Assembly: GCF_019429485.1 (NCBI RefSeq)
Contig: NZ_JAHXZN010000009.1
Span: 62,001 to 126,000 of the forward strand
Direction: 5' to 3'
DNA from: Sphingomonas citri
GTDB lineage: Bacteria; Pseudomonadota; Alphaproteobacteria; Sphingomonadales; Sphingomonadaceae
DNA: 64,000 nucleotides
This document shows, one piece after another, positions 32,712-41,834 of this stretch. How positions within the stretch are numbered: the stretch's first letter is position 1; each line of letters opens with the position of its first letter. The notes under the pieces were generated by a model that saw only the letters and a program-made list of their open reading frames with translations, was not told the origin of the DNA and did no database searches. The position numbers and the translations under genes were made by a program.

Positions 32712-33173
32712 CTACCGGATCGGAAAAACATTCGTTTTGGTTCTTTTGAGCGATTTCTTGTATCGCGCAGCGGCTTCGGCGGTAAGGCCGAGTTTTGTGA
32801 GCACCTCTGTCTTGTTTTCCTCCACAACCAGGTCGTACAGGAGTAAGGATACGGTATCACTGAAGGCCACCGAAGCACCAAGCGCTTCCTTAAGGATTTC
32901 AGCTGCCGATTCAATCGAGGCAGCACTGGTCTCAAGGATAGTGAACTCGAGCTCGATATTCCCCTCGGATGGTATGATGGCCAAGTGCTCTCTCATATCT
33001 TCAGCCGTATAATAATCCGGCAATGACTTGGCGCAATCGGCACGCTCGTCCACTACCTGCCTAAAGGTTTGATGAACGCAGGTTCTGTTAGAGAAAAGGC
33101 GCACACCTTCGGTCGTCAGCCGAAAGTAGTAGTCGGAAACCTTGAATTTGCACTCTCTTTCCCCGGCCGACAT
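32712..33173 (-). CDS. hypothetical protein, 153 aa
   Basis: Soluble unknown protein, also lower in GC than its neighbours. Begins MSAGERECKFKVSDYYFRLT; contains ELEFTILETSAASIESAAE and a Lys/Arg-rich C terminus (YKKSLKRTKTNVFPIR). No motif recognised. It lies 107 bp from the XRE-like gene on the same strand and upstream of the palindromic repeats before the transfer operon. Confidence 0.65.
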   Translation of the reverse strand: MSAGERECKFKVSDYYFRLTTEGVRLFSNRTCVHQTFRQVVDERADCAKSLPDYYTAEDMREHLAIIPSEGNIELEFTILETSAASIESAAEILKEALGASVAFSDTVSLLLYDLVVEENKTEVLTKLGLTAEAAARYKKSLKRTKTNVFPIR

Positions 33174-33293
33174 CTTCGCGCCTCATCCCTTTTCCCAAGC
33201 TGCTCAGGTTCCAATCCCGAGCCGGCCCCCTGAAAGTAGCACCCTACGCTCATCAACGGCGTTGCGCAGCCACCCACGCATGTCTCCTGTCGA

Positions 33294-33303
33294 TTTCACG
33301 TGA
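33294..33303. promoter_or_regulatory. weak parS-like site
   Basis: TTTCACGTGA matches 10 contiguous positions of the classical parS core GTTTCACGTGAAAC; with its neighbours 11 of 14 match. Isolated single copy, so it may be chance. Confidence 0.25.
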
Positions 33304-33345
33304 GGCACCGAGCTGATTCCACCCTTAATCGCGTCCCGATGGGCG

Positions 33346-33426
33346 TGGCTCAGATCCGAGCCAATTTGGCCCACATGTGAGCCACGCTGACCCACATCCG
33401 GACCATCCTGACCCAGATACGGGTCA
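33346..33426. repeat. four tandem 18-bp palindromes at 21-bp period
   Basis: TGGCTCAGATCCGAGCCA (33346), TGGCCCACATGTGAGCCA (33367), TGACCCACATCCGGACCA (33388) and TGACCCAGATACGGGTCA (33409). Each is an inverted repeat (the first and last perfect in their outer 6 bp) and the spacing is exactly two helical turns. They lie 155 bp before the pilin-like gene, in the only long gap (33174-33580) before the transfer operon. Confidence 0.8.
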
Positions 33427-33580
33427 GCGCCTCAAAGCGAAGGTGGAAATTCGAGCCGAGAGGTTCAATAAACCGGCCACGACAGGGTTCCGCGGCGTTC
33501 GTTGTTGCGACCCTACCTGATGCCAAGCCAGCCTTCCTTTGGGCGCGCTGAGATGCGCTCCGTCAAAGGAGACTCTGGTT

Positions 33581-33901
33581 ATGAAGACCCTGCTCAAGAT
33601 GGGCCGTCGCGCCGAGACGGCCGCGCTGGCCACTCTCGGCGTCGCGGCCGCCGCGGTCGTGATGGCCTCGCCGGCCTTCGCCGGTGCCGACGGCACGTTC
33701 AACACCGCGCTGGATGCCTTCACCGGCTTCCTCGAGGGTTCGGGCGGCAAGATCATCACCGTCCTGTCGCTGGCCGGTGGTGTCGTCGGCCTCGCCTCGG
33801 GCCGTTTCTCGCTCGGCCAGGTCGCGATCCCGGTCGGCGTGGGCGTCGGCGCCGGCACCGGCGTCCCGATCGTCACCTCGACGGTCACCGCAACAATCTG
33901 A
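33581..33901 (+). CDS. pilin-like (TraA-type) precursor, 106 aa
   Basis: Long basic signal sequence ending ASPAFA (about residue 37) followed by GADGTFNTALDAF. The mature part has two hydrophobic stretches (IITVLSLAGGVVGLAS and VAIPVGVGVGAGTGVPIV), as in F-like and VirB2-like pilins. First gene of the operon, where F-type systems place traA. AAGGAGA precedes the ATG. No direct sequence match to F TraA is claimed. Confidence 0.72.
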   Translation: MKTLLKMGRRAETAALATLGVAAAAVVMASPAFAGADGTFNTALDAFTGFLEGSGGKIITVLSLAGGVVGLASGRFSLGQVAIPVGVGVGAGTGVPIVTSTVTATI

Positions 33902-33960
33902 CTCGACCCGGTGCCGGCAGAGATAGCAGCTCTGCCGGCGCCGTCACTGAAGGTGGCGTG

Positions 33961-34251
33961 ATGTCAGCCGACAAGTACGTGATCCCATCGCACCTCGACG
34001 ATCCTGAGCTCATCGGCTTTTGGACACTGGACGAGTTCCTCGCGATGGTCATCCCCTTCACCTGGGGGATCCTGTCCCAACACATCGTCATCGGGATCGG
34101 CTTGGCCGTCTTGGGATGGTGGGCGCTTCGACGTGCCAAAGCCGGGCGGGCGACTTCGTGGCTGATCCACTTGGCGTACTGGCACCTGCCCGGCGGATTC
34201 CCGTCGCTCAAGGCCACGCCACCTTCCTACCTCCGACTGATGGTGGGCTGA
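33961..34251 (+). CDS. traL: TraL pilus assembly protein, 96 aa
   Basis: Small membrane protein of the F-type system: IPSHLDDPELIGFWTLDEFL at the N terminus, a hydrophobic segment WGILSQHIVIGIGLAVLGWWA, then LIHLAYWHLPGGFPSLKATPPSYLR typical of TraL. It acts in the inner membrane at the base of pilus assembly. GTG-ATG at 33958-33963; I take the ATG. Confidence 0.9.
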   Translation: MSADKYVIPSHLDDPELIGFWTLDEFLAMVIPFTWGILSQHIVIGIGLAVLGWWALRRAKAGRATSWLIHLAYWHLPGGFPSLKATPPSYLRLMVG

Positions 34252-34252
34252 C

Positions 34253-34826
34253 ATGGATTTCTCCTACCAGGCACGCGCAGAGCCAGCGCGTCCTTCGCCA
34301 GCGCAATCTTCTCGGGATGACCGCCCTCCTGCTGGCGGGCGCCGTCGCGCTCCTCCTCCTCATGTCTGCGACACGCAGCCGCGAGATCGTCCTGCAGCCG
34401 GTCCTCGGATCGCCGGTGACGGTTTCCAGCTCCGGCGTGTCGCGCGAATACCTCGAGTTGGTCACCCGCGACACCGCGGTGCTGACGCTCAACCGGTCAC
34501 CCGGCAGCCTCGACTATTGGATGAAGTCGGTCCTCGCGATCGTCTCCCCAAAGGCGCAAGGCGCCATCAAGGCGGACCTCCTCAAGATCGTGAGCGAGCA
34601 GCGCGGATCGAGCATGAGCCAGTTCTTCACGCTCGAGGGCATGGAGATCGACGCCAAACACCTGCAGTCGACCGTCACGGGAAAGCTCAGCACCGTGGTC
34701 GGCCAGAAGGTGGTCTCGAGCGAGCCACGCACCTTCGTCTACGACTGGGAATATTCGGGTATGAGCCTGAAGCTGGTCGGCTTCAGCATGGTCCAGCCCA
34801 AGGGCAAGCTGGGAGGCGCGCTGTGA
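34253..34826 (+). CDS. traE: TraE pilus assembly protein, apparent frameshift near the start
   Basis: The body is typical TraE: QRVLRQRNLLGMTALLLAG, a membrane segment to about LLLLMSATRSREIVLQPV, and later TLEGMEIDAKHLQSTVTGKL. The ATG at 34253, placed right after the traL stop, starts MDFSYQARA in a different frame; one base skipped within about 34265-34285 joins it to QSQRVLRQRN. So either a 1-bp insertion, a sequencing error, or an alternative start such as ATG 34317 (170 codons). TraE anchors the assembly complex in the inner membrane. Confidence 0.75.
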
Positions 34827-35641
34827 CCGCCTCGCTCTATGCCTTCGGCAGCGCCGCGCTCGGAACGATGCTCGCTTCGCGCACGATGTGCTGGCTCAGC
34901 CGCATCGCCGGCGCCGCGCTCATCGCCAACGCCGTCTTCGTCTTTGCGGCTCCCGCCTTCGCGGCTGGCGACCAGACGCTGATGGTAGCGGACGGTGCGC
35001 AGGTCGCCTGCACCGCCTCCGCCAAGGACCTCACCCGCATCAGCCTTGTCGGCGACGAGTTCGCCGGCGTGTCCAAGATCAACACTGGCAACCCGTCCGA
35101 CGACTTCTCGGTCGTCAACGAGCCGGTGCGCGGCGACATCTACCTGTCGGTGCCCGAGGGCTTCAACCGCCAGACGCTGTCGTTCTTCGGCACGTCCAAG
35201 CGCGGCTATGTCTACAAGTTCGCTTGCCGCATCGCCGGCGACCAGGCGGTGCAGGTGTTCCTCTCCAACCCCGCGATCGCCAAGGCGGACGCGGTCGAGG
35301 CTGCGCCGACGAAGGTCGCGGCCGCCTCGTCGCCCGAGGATGCCGCGGTGTCGCTGGTGCAGGCGATGTACGCCAACAAGTCGGTCGACGGCTACGAACT
35401 GCGTCAGCGGTCGCTCAAGCCGGTCTACGTGGGCGACCTCAAGGTCCAGATGATCTCGGAGTACCGCGGCGAGGCGCTGACCGGCCGCGTGCTGCGCATC
35501 GAGAATAAGGGCTCGCAGGAGAAGGTCCTGACCGAGGCGCAGGTCGCGCCGTCCAGCGCCCTCGCCGTCTCGATCGCCGAGCCCAAGCTCGCGCCGGGTC
35601 GGGTCACGACCGCCTACCTCGTCTCGCGGAATGGAAACTAA
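34823..35641 (+). CDS. traK: TraK, outer-membrane-associated secretin-like protein, 272 aa
   Basis: GTG at 34823 overlaps the traE stop (GTGA); ATG 34868 is a possible later start that gives a cleaner signal peptide (SRIAGAALIANAVFVFAAPAFA). The mature protein has the TraK arrangement: DLTRISLVGDEFAGVSKIN, RGDIYLSVPEGF, KRGYVYKFACRIAGD and a C-terminal beta domain (EYRGEALTGRVLRIENKG). With TraB and TraV it forms the envelope-spanning core. Confidence 0.88.
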   Translation: MTASLYAFGSAALGTMLASRTMCWLSRIAGAALIANAVFVFAAPAFAAGDQTLMVADGAQVACTASAKDLTRISLVGDEFAGVSKINTGNPSDDFSVVNEPVRGDIYLSVPEGFNRQTLSFFGTSKRGYVYKFACRIAGDQAVQVFLSNPAIAKADAVEAAPTKVAAASSPEDAAVSLVQAMYANKSVDGYELRQRSLKPVYVGDLKVQMISEYRGEALTGRVLRIENKGSQEKVLTEAQVAPSSALAVSIAEPKLAPGRVTTAYLVSRNGN

Positions 35642-35644
35642 GCC

Positions 35645-36988
35645 ATGGCTTTGAAGGACATCTTCTCGCGCAGCCGCAAGCCGCTCGACGGCCCGGAGGC
35701 CGGCGCGGCTGGCGACGGCGTGTCGCCGATCGCCTCCGAGCTCGACGGCAACACCGAGACCCGAAAGAAGCAGCGCATGCTCCTCGCCGGGGTCGGCGCG
35801 GTCGGCCTGGTCGCCTCGTCGTTCTGGATCTTCGGCGGTGATGACAGCGCCAAGAAGGTCGACCCCGACAAGCCCGAGCAGGTGAAGGTCTCGGTCAGCG
35901 ACATGGCCAACAAGACCCTCTCCGAGCAGGAGTGGATGGCGCTTTCGGAGAACCGCTTCCAGTCGGCCGAGAACCAGCTGAAGAGCGTCGATGGCACCAA
36001 CGCGCGGGTAGCGCAGCTCTCGCAGCAGCTCGACGCGATGCGGGCGCAGAACCAGTCGATGACGGCCGATGGCCAGCGTGTGCTCTCCGCCTATCAGGCC
36101 GAGAACGAGCAGCTGCGCCGGCAGGTCAACGAGCGCGCAGCCGCCCCGCCCCCTGTCCCGGCCGGTCCGCAAGCGATGTACGGCCCGGGCAGCGCCGCGG
36201 TGTACGGCCGCGGCGCCGGCGCGCCGCCTGCCGGTCCGGACCTGTCCGCGCCTCGCCTGAGCGAGGTGAAGATGGTCTCGTTCGGCTCAACCGATCGCGG
36301 CACCGCGTCCAAGATCGCCAAGGGCAGCACGGTCTATACCGACAGCCCGAACTACCTGCCCGCGAACAGCTTCGCGACCGCCAAGGTTATCGTCGGCGTC
36401 GACGCCGCGGCGGGCGTGAACAGCCAGACCGACCCGCTGCCGGTCGTGCTGCGCATCACCGGTCCCGCGCGCTCGGTACTGCAGAACGGCAAGCTGCTCA
36501 CCACCAAGATCCAGGGCTGCCTCATCAACGGCGCCGCGCGCGGCGAGCTGTCGAGCGAGAAGGTCTACATCAAGCTTCAGAAGATGACCTGCCCGCAGCC
36601 GGGCGGCCGCTATGCCGAGTCCGAGGTGAAGGGCTTCATCGCCTTCGGCGGCAAGACCGGCGTGCGTGGGCGCGTCGTCAGCCGCGAGGGCTCGCTGGTG
36701 AGCCAAGCCTTCCTCGCCGGGCTCGTCGGCGGGATCGGGCGCGGCTTTGCCGCCAACACCAACATTGCGCTGCAGCCCGGCAACGTCGTGCTCGCCAACG
36801 GCAAGCGCCAGCAGCTCGGGCTCGGTGACATCGCGCAGGGCGGTGTCGGCAACGGCATCGGCGAGGCCGGCGACATGGTCTCCAAGTACCTGATCGAGCG
36901 CGCCGAGCAGTACCAGCCCATCATCGAGATGCCGACCGGTGTCGACGTCGAGATCGTCTTCCTGGAGGGTGTGTATGTCCGCAATTGA
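35645..36988 (+). CDS. traB: TraB, VirB10-like envelope-spanning protein, 447 aa
   Basis: Inner-membrane anchor at about 45-63 (MLLAGVGAVGLVASSFWIF), coiled-coil and Pro-rich linker (SAENQLKS..., PPPVPAGPQ), then the VirB10-like C-terminal domain (LRITGPARSVLQNGKLLTT, GCLINGAARGELSSEKVYI, GFIAFGGKTGVRGRVVSREG). Links inner and outer membranes and senses energy. Ends 14 bp into the dsbC-like gene, indicating coupling. Confidence 0.92.
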   Translation: MALKDIFSRSRKPLDGPEAGAAGDGVSPIASELDGNTETRKKQRMLLAGVGAVGLVASSFWIFGGDDSAKKVDPDKPEQVKVSVSDMANKTLSEQEWMALSENRFQSAENQLKSVDGTNARVAQLSQQLDAMRAQNQSMTADGQRVLSAYQAENEQLRRQVNERAAAPPPVPAGPQAMYGPGSAAVYGRGAGAPPAGPDLSAPRLSEVKMVSFGSTDRGTASKIAKGSTVYTDSPNYLPANSFATAKVIVGVDAAAGVNSQTDPLPVVLRITGPARSVLQNGKLLTTKIQGCLINGAARGELSSEKVYIKLQKMTCPQPGGRYAESEVKGFIAFGGKTGVRGRVVSREGSLVSQAFLAGLVGGIGRGFAANTNIALQPGNVVLANGKRQQLGLGDIAQGGVGNGIGEAGDMVSKYLIERAEQYQPIIEMPTGVDVEIVFLEGVYVRN

Positions 36989-37847
36989 TTACATCGCCTT
37001 CTGGCGTCTTCGTCCTCGCTTCATCGCGACCATCGCGGGTTGCGCGGCTATCGTCGGCATCGGTGCCGCAGGTGCTGCGGCCGACCTCGGCATCATGTCC
37101 CCGTCCAACCAGAAGGTCGCGGCGCTGCTCAAAGCGCGTTTGCCTCGGACTGATGTGTCCAAGGTGGACTGCGGCGTCGTCGACGGCCTGTGTGAGGTCA
37201 CTGCCGGCAGCAATCTCTTCTACGTCGACCACTCGGGCCGCTACCTCATGATCGGCCGGGTCTACGACATGGAGACGCGGCAGGACCTCACCGCAACCCG
37301 TCTCCTCGAGATCAACCCCGACACGCTCATCGGCGGGGCGGCCAAGGCCAACAACGCGGCCAGCAGCGACGAGGCGCCGCTGACGCGCGGAGCCGGCGCG
37401 CCGCCCTCTGCACCCGCGGCGCCGCAGCACCTCTCGCTCACGAGCCTGCCGGCGACCGGCGCGATCGTGTGGGGCAAGTCCGCGGGCAAGACGGTCACCG
37501 TCTTCAGCGATTTCCGCTGCGGCTACTGCCGCGCACTATCGAACACGCTGCGGACCATGAACGTGCGCGTCGTCGAGCGACCGATCTCGGTGCTCGGCAG
37601 CCGCGACCTCGCCAACCAGGTCTATTGCGCAAGGAACCGTGAGGAGGCGCTGCACCAGGCCTACGCCGGCGAGCCGCTGCGCAATGCCGGCACCTGCGAC
37701 ACCTCCGGTCTCGATGCCAACGAGAAGTTCGCTCGCGCGCATGGTCTCTCCGGCACGCCCGTCATCGTCCGCTCCGACGGCGCGATGATCGAGGGTTACC
37801 GGCCCAAGGAGGCGCTCGCTGCCTTCATCGAGGGAGCACGGTCGTGA
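36975..37847 (+). CDS. DsbC-like thiol:disulfide isomerase, 290 aa
   Basis: N-terminal hydrophobic segment (FIATIAGCAAIVGIGAAG) exports it. A DsbC-like dimerisation region (residues 40-120) is followed by a thioredoxin fold with FSDFRCGYCRALS, active site CGYC at 182-185. It ends with a cis-Pro-like SGTPVIV. Such proteins fold the Cys-rich Tra proteins (TraN, TraU, TrbC). Sits inside the tra operon, starting 14 bp before the traB stop. Confidence 0.92.
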   Translation: MSAIDYIAFWRLRPRFIATIAGCAAIVGIGAAGAAADLGIMSPSNQKVAALLKARLPRTDVSKVDCGVVDGLCEVTAGSNLFYVDHSGRYLMIGRVYDMETRQDLTATRLLEINPDTLIGGAAKANNAASSDEAPLTRGAGAPPSAPAAPQHLSLTSLPATGAIVWGKSAGKTVTVFSDFRCGYCRALSNTLRTMNVRVVERPISVLGSRDLANQVYCARNREEALHQAYAGEPLRNAGTCDTSGLDANEKFARAHGLSGTPVIVRSDGAMIEGYRPKEALAAFIEGARS

Positions 37848-38893
37848 CGGCTACCAAGCTCGGAGCGCTCGCGCTCATCCTCGCCGGCACCGGTCTCGCC
37901 AGCTGCACGACGCTGGGCGGCAACATAAAGGGCAACTTCTCGTGCATCGCGCCGGACGGCATCTGCGCGCCGAGCTCCACCATCGACGATCGCGCACTGG
38001 CGCTGATCGCCGGCGAGGACGGCGACCGCATGATTACGCCGGCCGGTCCCTATAGCGCGCCGGCGACCGATGATCGCGGCGGCCAGAGCATGGCTGCCCG
38101 CAGCGTCGCGGGCGGCTTCCAGTCGGCCGCCGCTACGCCTGCCCGCAGCCAGGAGCGCGTGCTGCGCATCGTCTTCCCGGCGCAGATCGACGCCGCTGGG
38201 CGCCTGCGCGAGCAGACCGCGATCCATGCCGTGGTCCAGCGCGGCGAGTGGCAGCGTGAGCTTGCCAGCAACGCCGTTGCGACCACGCCGGCCGAGGTCG
38301 CAAGTGCGGCAGGTGGCGACACGCTCCTCGCAGCGGTCGACCGCGCGGATCCTCCGATCACCGGCGATACGGACATGGGCATGGATCCCGACATGCCGAG
38401 CGCGGCCGCGGTCGCCGCGGCGCGCGCACCGGTCGATCCGGTCGGCAACATCAAGGACCAGGTCGCCCGCCAGCTCGCGCGCAATCCGCGTCGGATGCCG
38501 GCCTCGACGACGCCGGTCTATCGTCAGTCGCGTGCGCCGATCGCTGTTCCCGCGGCGCCAACCAGCGGTCGCGCGATCACTCCTACGCCGCGCCCTTCCC
38601 CAACCGCGCCACAGGCGCGCACGGCCACGACGCAGGCGATCGGCACCCCCAAGCCTGCCACCCCTTCACCTTCCGCGCCTGCTCGCCCTGCAACAGCGCC
38701 AACAGCGACGTCGGCAATCACGGTGCCGACGCACGCCACCCAGGCAGGTCGTACGGCACTCGCGGCGGTAGGCGCCAACCCCGCGATCCGCGCCGGTCTC
38801 GCGCGGGTCGAGCCGGAAGCGCGTGAGGCGGTGAAGGCCAACGGCGTCATCCCGGTGCTGCGCGCCCCCTCGTTCCCCGGAGTGGATCAATGA
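37844..38893 (+). CDS. traV: TraV lipoprotein, 349 aa
   Basis: Lipoprotein signal with the box LASC (Cys21), followed by NIKGNFSCIAPDGICAPSS, the TraV pattern of two Cys. A long Pro/Ala/Thr-rich region (about 220-300) makes it larger than F TraV (about 170 aa). GTG start overlaps the dsbC-like stop. Outer-membrane part of the channel core. Confidence 0.85.
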   Translation: MTATKLGALALILAGTGLASCTTLGGNIKGNFSCIAPDGICAPSSTIDDRALALIAGEDGDRMITPAGPYSAPATDDRGGQSMAARSVAGGFQSAAATPARSQERVLRIVFPAQIDAAGRLREQTAIHAVVQRGEWQRELASNAVATTPAEVASAAGGDTLLAAVDRADPPITGDTDMGMDPDMPSAAAVAAARAPVDPVGNIKDQVARQLARNPRRMPASTTPVYRQSRAPIAVPAAPTSGRAITPTPRPSPTAPQARTATTQAIGTPKPATPSPSAPARPATAPTATSAITVPTHATQAGRTALAAVGANPAIRAGLARVEPEAREAVKANGVIPVLRAPSFPGVDQ

Positions 38894-41469
38894 GCTTCCT
38901 GAGTGGCCTGCTGGCGACGATCCTTGGCGATAGCGCCAAGCCCGAGGGCGGGCGTCCCGACACCGCGGTGCCGCGGTTCGTCCACTGGCTGCCATACCGG
39001 AGCTACGATCCGAAGACCCAGATCTTCTACAACAGCGGCACGCGCGGCTTCGTGCTCGAATGCACGCCCATGATGGGCGCGACCGAGCAGAGCCACGAGA
39101 TGCTCGCACAGTTCCTGTCTGAGGGCATTCCGACGCCGGGCGCGCTGCAGGTGCATGGCTGGATGAGCCCGCGCATCAGCGAGCTGCTCTCCAAATGGTA
39201 TCTGCCGCGTTACTCGGCCGCTGGCGTCTACGAGCGCATGGCCAAGCACCGCACCGACTATCTGCTCGGCGGGGTATGGAGTTCGCTGTCGACCGCCGCG
39301 CCCTTCCACATGCGCAATCATCGCCTAGCGCTCTCCTACTCGACGCCGGAGACCAGCCGAGTTTCCAACGAGGAGATCGTCTCCGTCATGGAGGGGCTCG
39401 CCTCGACGCTGGAGTCGATCGGCGTCCACTCGCGCGCCATGGATCCCAAGGCGCTCATCACGTGGATCGACGACCTGACCTCGCCAACGACCGCACCGGG
39501 TGACGACACGATCACCTATAATCCGTTCGATCCGATCGCCGACCAAGCGGTGCGTCACGACCTTGAGATGAAGATCGAGCCGGACCGCATCCTGCTGCGT
39601 ACCGAACGCTTCCGTCCGACCGGCAAGCTGGTCGATGACGCGCCCGAGATCGGCGAGATCTACCCCGACACGTTCGACGTGCGCTCCTTCTCGGTGCGCA
39701 ACCTGCCGCAGCGCTGGGCGCCGTGGGACATGGCCAAGCTCATCGGCGACATGTTCGCCGACAAGCTGCGCATGCCCTGCCCGGTCTCGACCAACCTGTG
39801 CCTCGACTTCCCCGACGCCGAGGCCGAGGGGCAGCGCGCGGGTCGCAAGTTCATGCGCACCACCAGCCTCGCGGACTCCAAGTCGGCGCGCATGCTGCCG
39901 CAGCTGAAGGACCAGTCGGCCGAGTGGAAGTTCGTCAAGGACGAGCTGCGCCAGGGCCGCAAGCTGGTGCAAGCGTTCTACTCGGTCACCTCGTTCAGCC
40001 CCAAGGGCAAGGGGGACTCGAACGAGCGGACGCTGAAATCAGTGTACCGCGCTGCGGGCTGGGACCTGCTCGACGATCGCTATCTGCAGATCCAGGGCCT
40101 GCTCGCCGCGATGCCGATGACGATGGCCAATGGCCTGTCGTTCGACCTCAAGAACATGAAGCGCATGCGCACGGTGCTGACCACCACCGCGGCCAGTCTC
40201 ATGCCGATGCAGGGCGAGTATCTGGGCGGCCACCAGCCGCACCTCATGCTGGTCGGCCGCCGCGGGCAGCCTTTCTTCTGGTCGCCATTCGAGAACAGCG
40301 CCGGCAACCACAATGTCGCGGTGTGCGGTAAGTCGGGCTCGGGTAAGTCGGTCGCACTGCAGGAGCTGTGCGCCTCGATGGTCGGTGCCGGCGCCAAGGT
40401 CGTCGTGATCGACGACGGCCGCTCGTTCGAGCATTCGGCCAAGCTGCAGGGCGGTGCCTTCGTCGAGTTCACGATGGCGTCGGGCTTCTGCATCAACCCC
40501 TTCGCCATGATCGATCCGACGCTCGCGGGGCAGGACGAGGACTACCTCATGGACTGCTTCGCGATGCTGAAAAGCATCGTGAACCAGATGGCGCGCCACA
40601 TCGACAAGCTGAACGACACCGAGCGCGGCCTGATCGACGGCGCGATCAACAAGGTCTGGGCCGAGAAGGGGCGCAGCGGCTGCATCGACGATGTGATCGC
40701 CGCGCTCGAGGAGACCGGCAATCCGGTCGCGGCCGATCTCGGCATCGCGATGCGGCCGTTCTCGAGTGCTGGCACCTACGGTCGCTTCTTCACCGGCGAC
40801 GTCTCGTTCGAGCTCAAGGCGAACCTCACCGTGTTCGAGTTGTCGGATCTGTCCTCGCGCGAGGAGCTGCGCTCGGTCGCGCTGACCGCGATCATGTTCA
40901 TGGCGAGCCAGGCGATGCGCCGTCAGGATCGCTCGGTGCCCAAGGCGCTGCTGCTCGACGAGGCGTGGCAGATGCTCAAGGGCGGCTCGATGGCCGACTT
41001 CATCGAGGCCTATGCGCGCACCTGCCGCAAGTACGGCGCGTCGCTCGTCACCGCCACGCAGAGCATCAACGACTATTACAAGTCGGATGGCTCCAAGGCG
41101 GCGCTGGAGAACAGCGACTGGTTCGTCGTCCTGCAGCAGAAGGCCGAGACGATCGCCGACTTCAAGAAGCACGACCGCTTCGAGATGGACGACTACACCG
41201 ACGCGCTGATGCGCTCGCTGAAGCGCAACGGCGTCGAATATTCCGACGTGCTCATCAAGGGACCGGAATCGATGGCGGTCGGTCGCCTCGTGCTCGATCC
41301 TTATTCGGCGACCGTCTTCTCGTCCTCGCCGCGCACCTTCGCGGCCATCCATGACCTGCTCCATCAGGGTCTCACGATGGAAGAGGCGATCGAACGAGTC
41401 GCCTATCCCGACAACCCCGAGAAATGGAGCGACGTCGCCGACGACCAGCTCCCAATCGCCGCGGAGTGA
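38890..41469 (+). CDS. traC: TraC, VirB4-like conjugation ATPase, 859 aa
   Basis: Hexameric ATPase for pilus assembly. Walker A GKSGSGKSVALQE at about 478-490 and Walker B KALLLDEAWQML at about 683-694 are intact; the C terminus has the VirB4-type TATQSINDYYKS block. ATG start overlaps the traV stop by 4 bp. Length is as expected for F-type TraC. Confidence 0.95.
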   Translation: MSFLSGLLATILGDSAKPEGGRPDTAVPRFVHWLPYRSYDPKTQIFYNSGTRGFVLECTPMMGATEQSHEMLAQFLSEGIPTPGALQVHGWMSPRISELLSKWYLPRYSAAGVYERMAKHRTDYLLGGVWSSLSTAAPFHMRNHRLALSYSTPETSRVSNEEIVSVMEGLASTLESIGVHSRAMDPKALITWIDDLTSPTTAPGDDTITYNPFDPIADQAVRHDLEMKIEPDRILLRTERFRPTGKLVDDAPEIGEIYPDTFDVRSFSVRNLPQRWAPWDMAKLIGDMFADKLRMPCPVSTNLCLDFPDAEAEGQRAGRKFMRTTSLADSKSARMLPQLKDQSAEWKFVKDELRQGRKLVQAFYSVTSFSPKGKGDSNERTLKSVYRAAGWDLLDDRYLQIQGLLAAMPMTMANGLSFDLKNMKRMRTVLTTTAASLMPMQGEYLGGHQPHLMLVGRRGQPFFWSPFENSAGNHNVAVCGKSGSGKSVALQELCASMVGAGAKVVVIDDGRSFEHSAKLQGGAFVEFTMASGFCINPFAMIDPTLAGQDEDYLMDCFAMLKSIVNQMARHIDKLNDTERGLIDGAINKVWAEKGRSGCIDDVIAALEETGNPVAADLGIAMRPFSSAGTYGRFFTGDVSFELKANLTVFELSDLSSREELRSVALTAIMFMASQAMRRQDRSVPKALLLDEAWQMLKGGSMADFIEAYARTCRKYGASLVTATQSINDYYKSDGSKAALENSDWFVVLQQKAETIADFKKHDRFEMDDYTDALMRSLKRNGVEYSDVLIKGPESMAVGRLVLDPYSATVFSSSPRTFAAIHDLLHQGLTMEEAIERVAYPDNPEKWSDVADDQLPIAAE

Positions 41470-41474
41470 CCCTC

Positions 41475-41834
41475 ATGGCAACGCATCCCGATCGCATCGT
41501 GCCGCTCTCGCCGCCTCGGCGAGCCGCGCGCACCGATGCCGGCTTCCTGCTCTACTTCGGCCTGCACATGGCGGGCTTCCTCGCCACCACGCTGCTGATG
41601 ACGTGGGGCGTGTTCGTCCTCTTCTTCCTCGTGCTGGGCGGCTTCTCGCTCGATGGCATGATGAACCACCTCGAGAACATGACCAGCCGCTACCTCGCGG
41701 CAGGCCCCGCGCGCGTTGACCAGTTCAAGATCACCGTCGGCATCGTCCACATGATCGTGTCGGGCGCGCTCATCTTCTTTCGCCGTCACGCCATCCTGCC
41801 GCGTGACCCGGCCGCCAAGGAGCCGCGCGCATGA
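41475..41834 (+). CDS. small membrane protein in the tra operon, 119 aa
   Basis: Two hydrophobic regions (FLLYFGLHMAGFLATTLLMT and the following VFVLFFLVLGGF, then VGIVHMIVSGALIFF). Positioned where some sphingomonad tra operons carry an uncharacterised gene between traC and trbI. ATG 5 bp after the traC stop. Function unknown. Confidence 0.7.
   Translation: MATHPDRIVPLSPPRRAARTDAGFLLYFGLHMAGFLATTLLMTWGVFVLFFLVLGGFSLDGMMNHLENMTSRYLAAGPARVDQFKITVGIVHMIVSGALIFFRRHAILPRDPAAKEPRA

Noticed and set aside
33174..33580. oriT by nick-site sequence
   Set aside because: I found no known F-like nic region; the palindromes alone do not prove an origin of transfer.
33424..33888. 154-codon minus-strand frame opposite the pilin-like gene
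   Set aside because: Pro/Ala-rich shadow; the plus strand has a signal peptide and pilin-like segments.
34253..34822. Long frame starting at the ATG after traL and running into traK
   Set aside because: Only the first nine residues look TraE-like; the rest is Pro/Arg-rich offset translation of traE. Treated as traE with a frameshift, and traK starts later in the same frame.
40039..41364. 441-codon minus-strand frame opposite traC
   Set aside because: Mirror of the traC ATPase coding strand; no recognisable protein.
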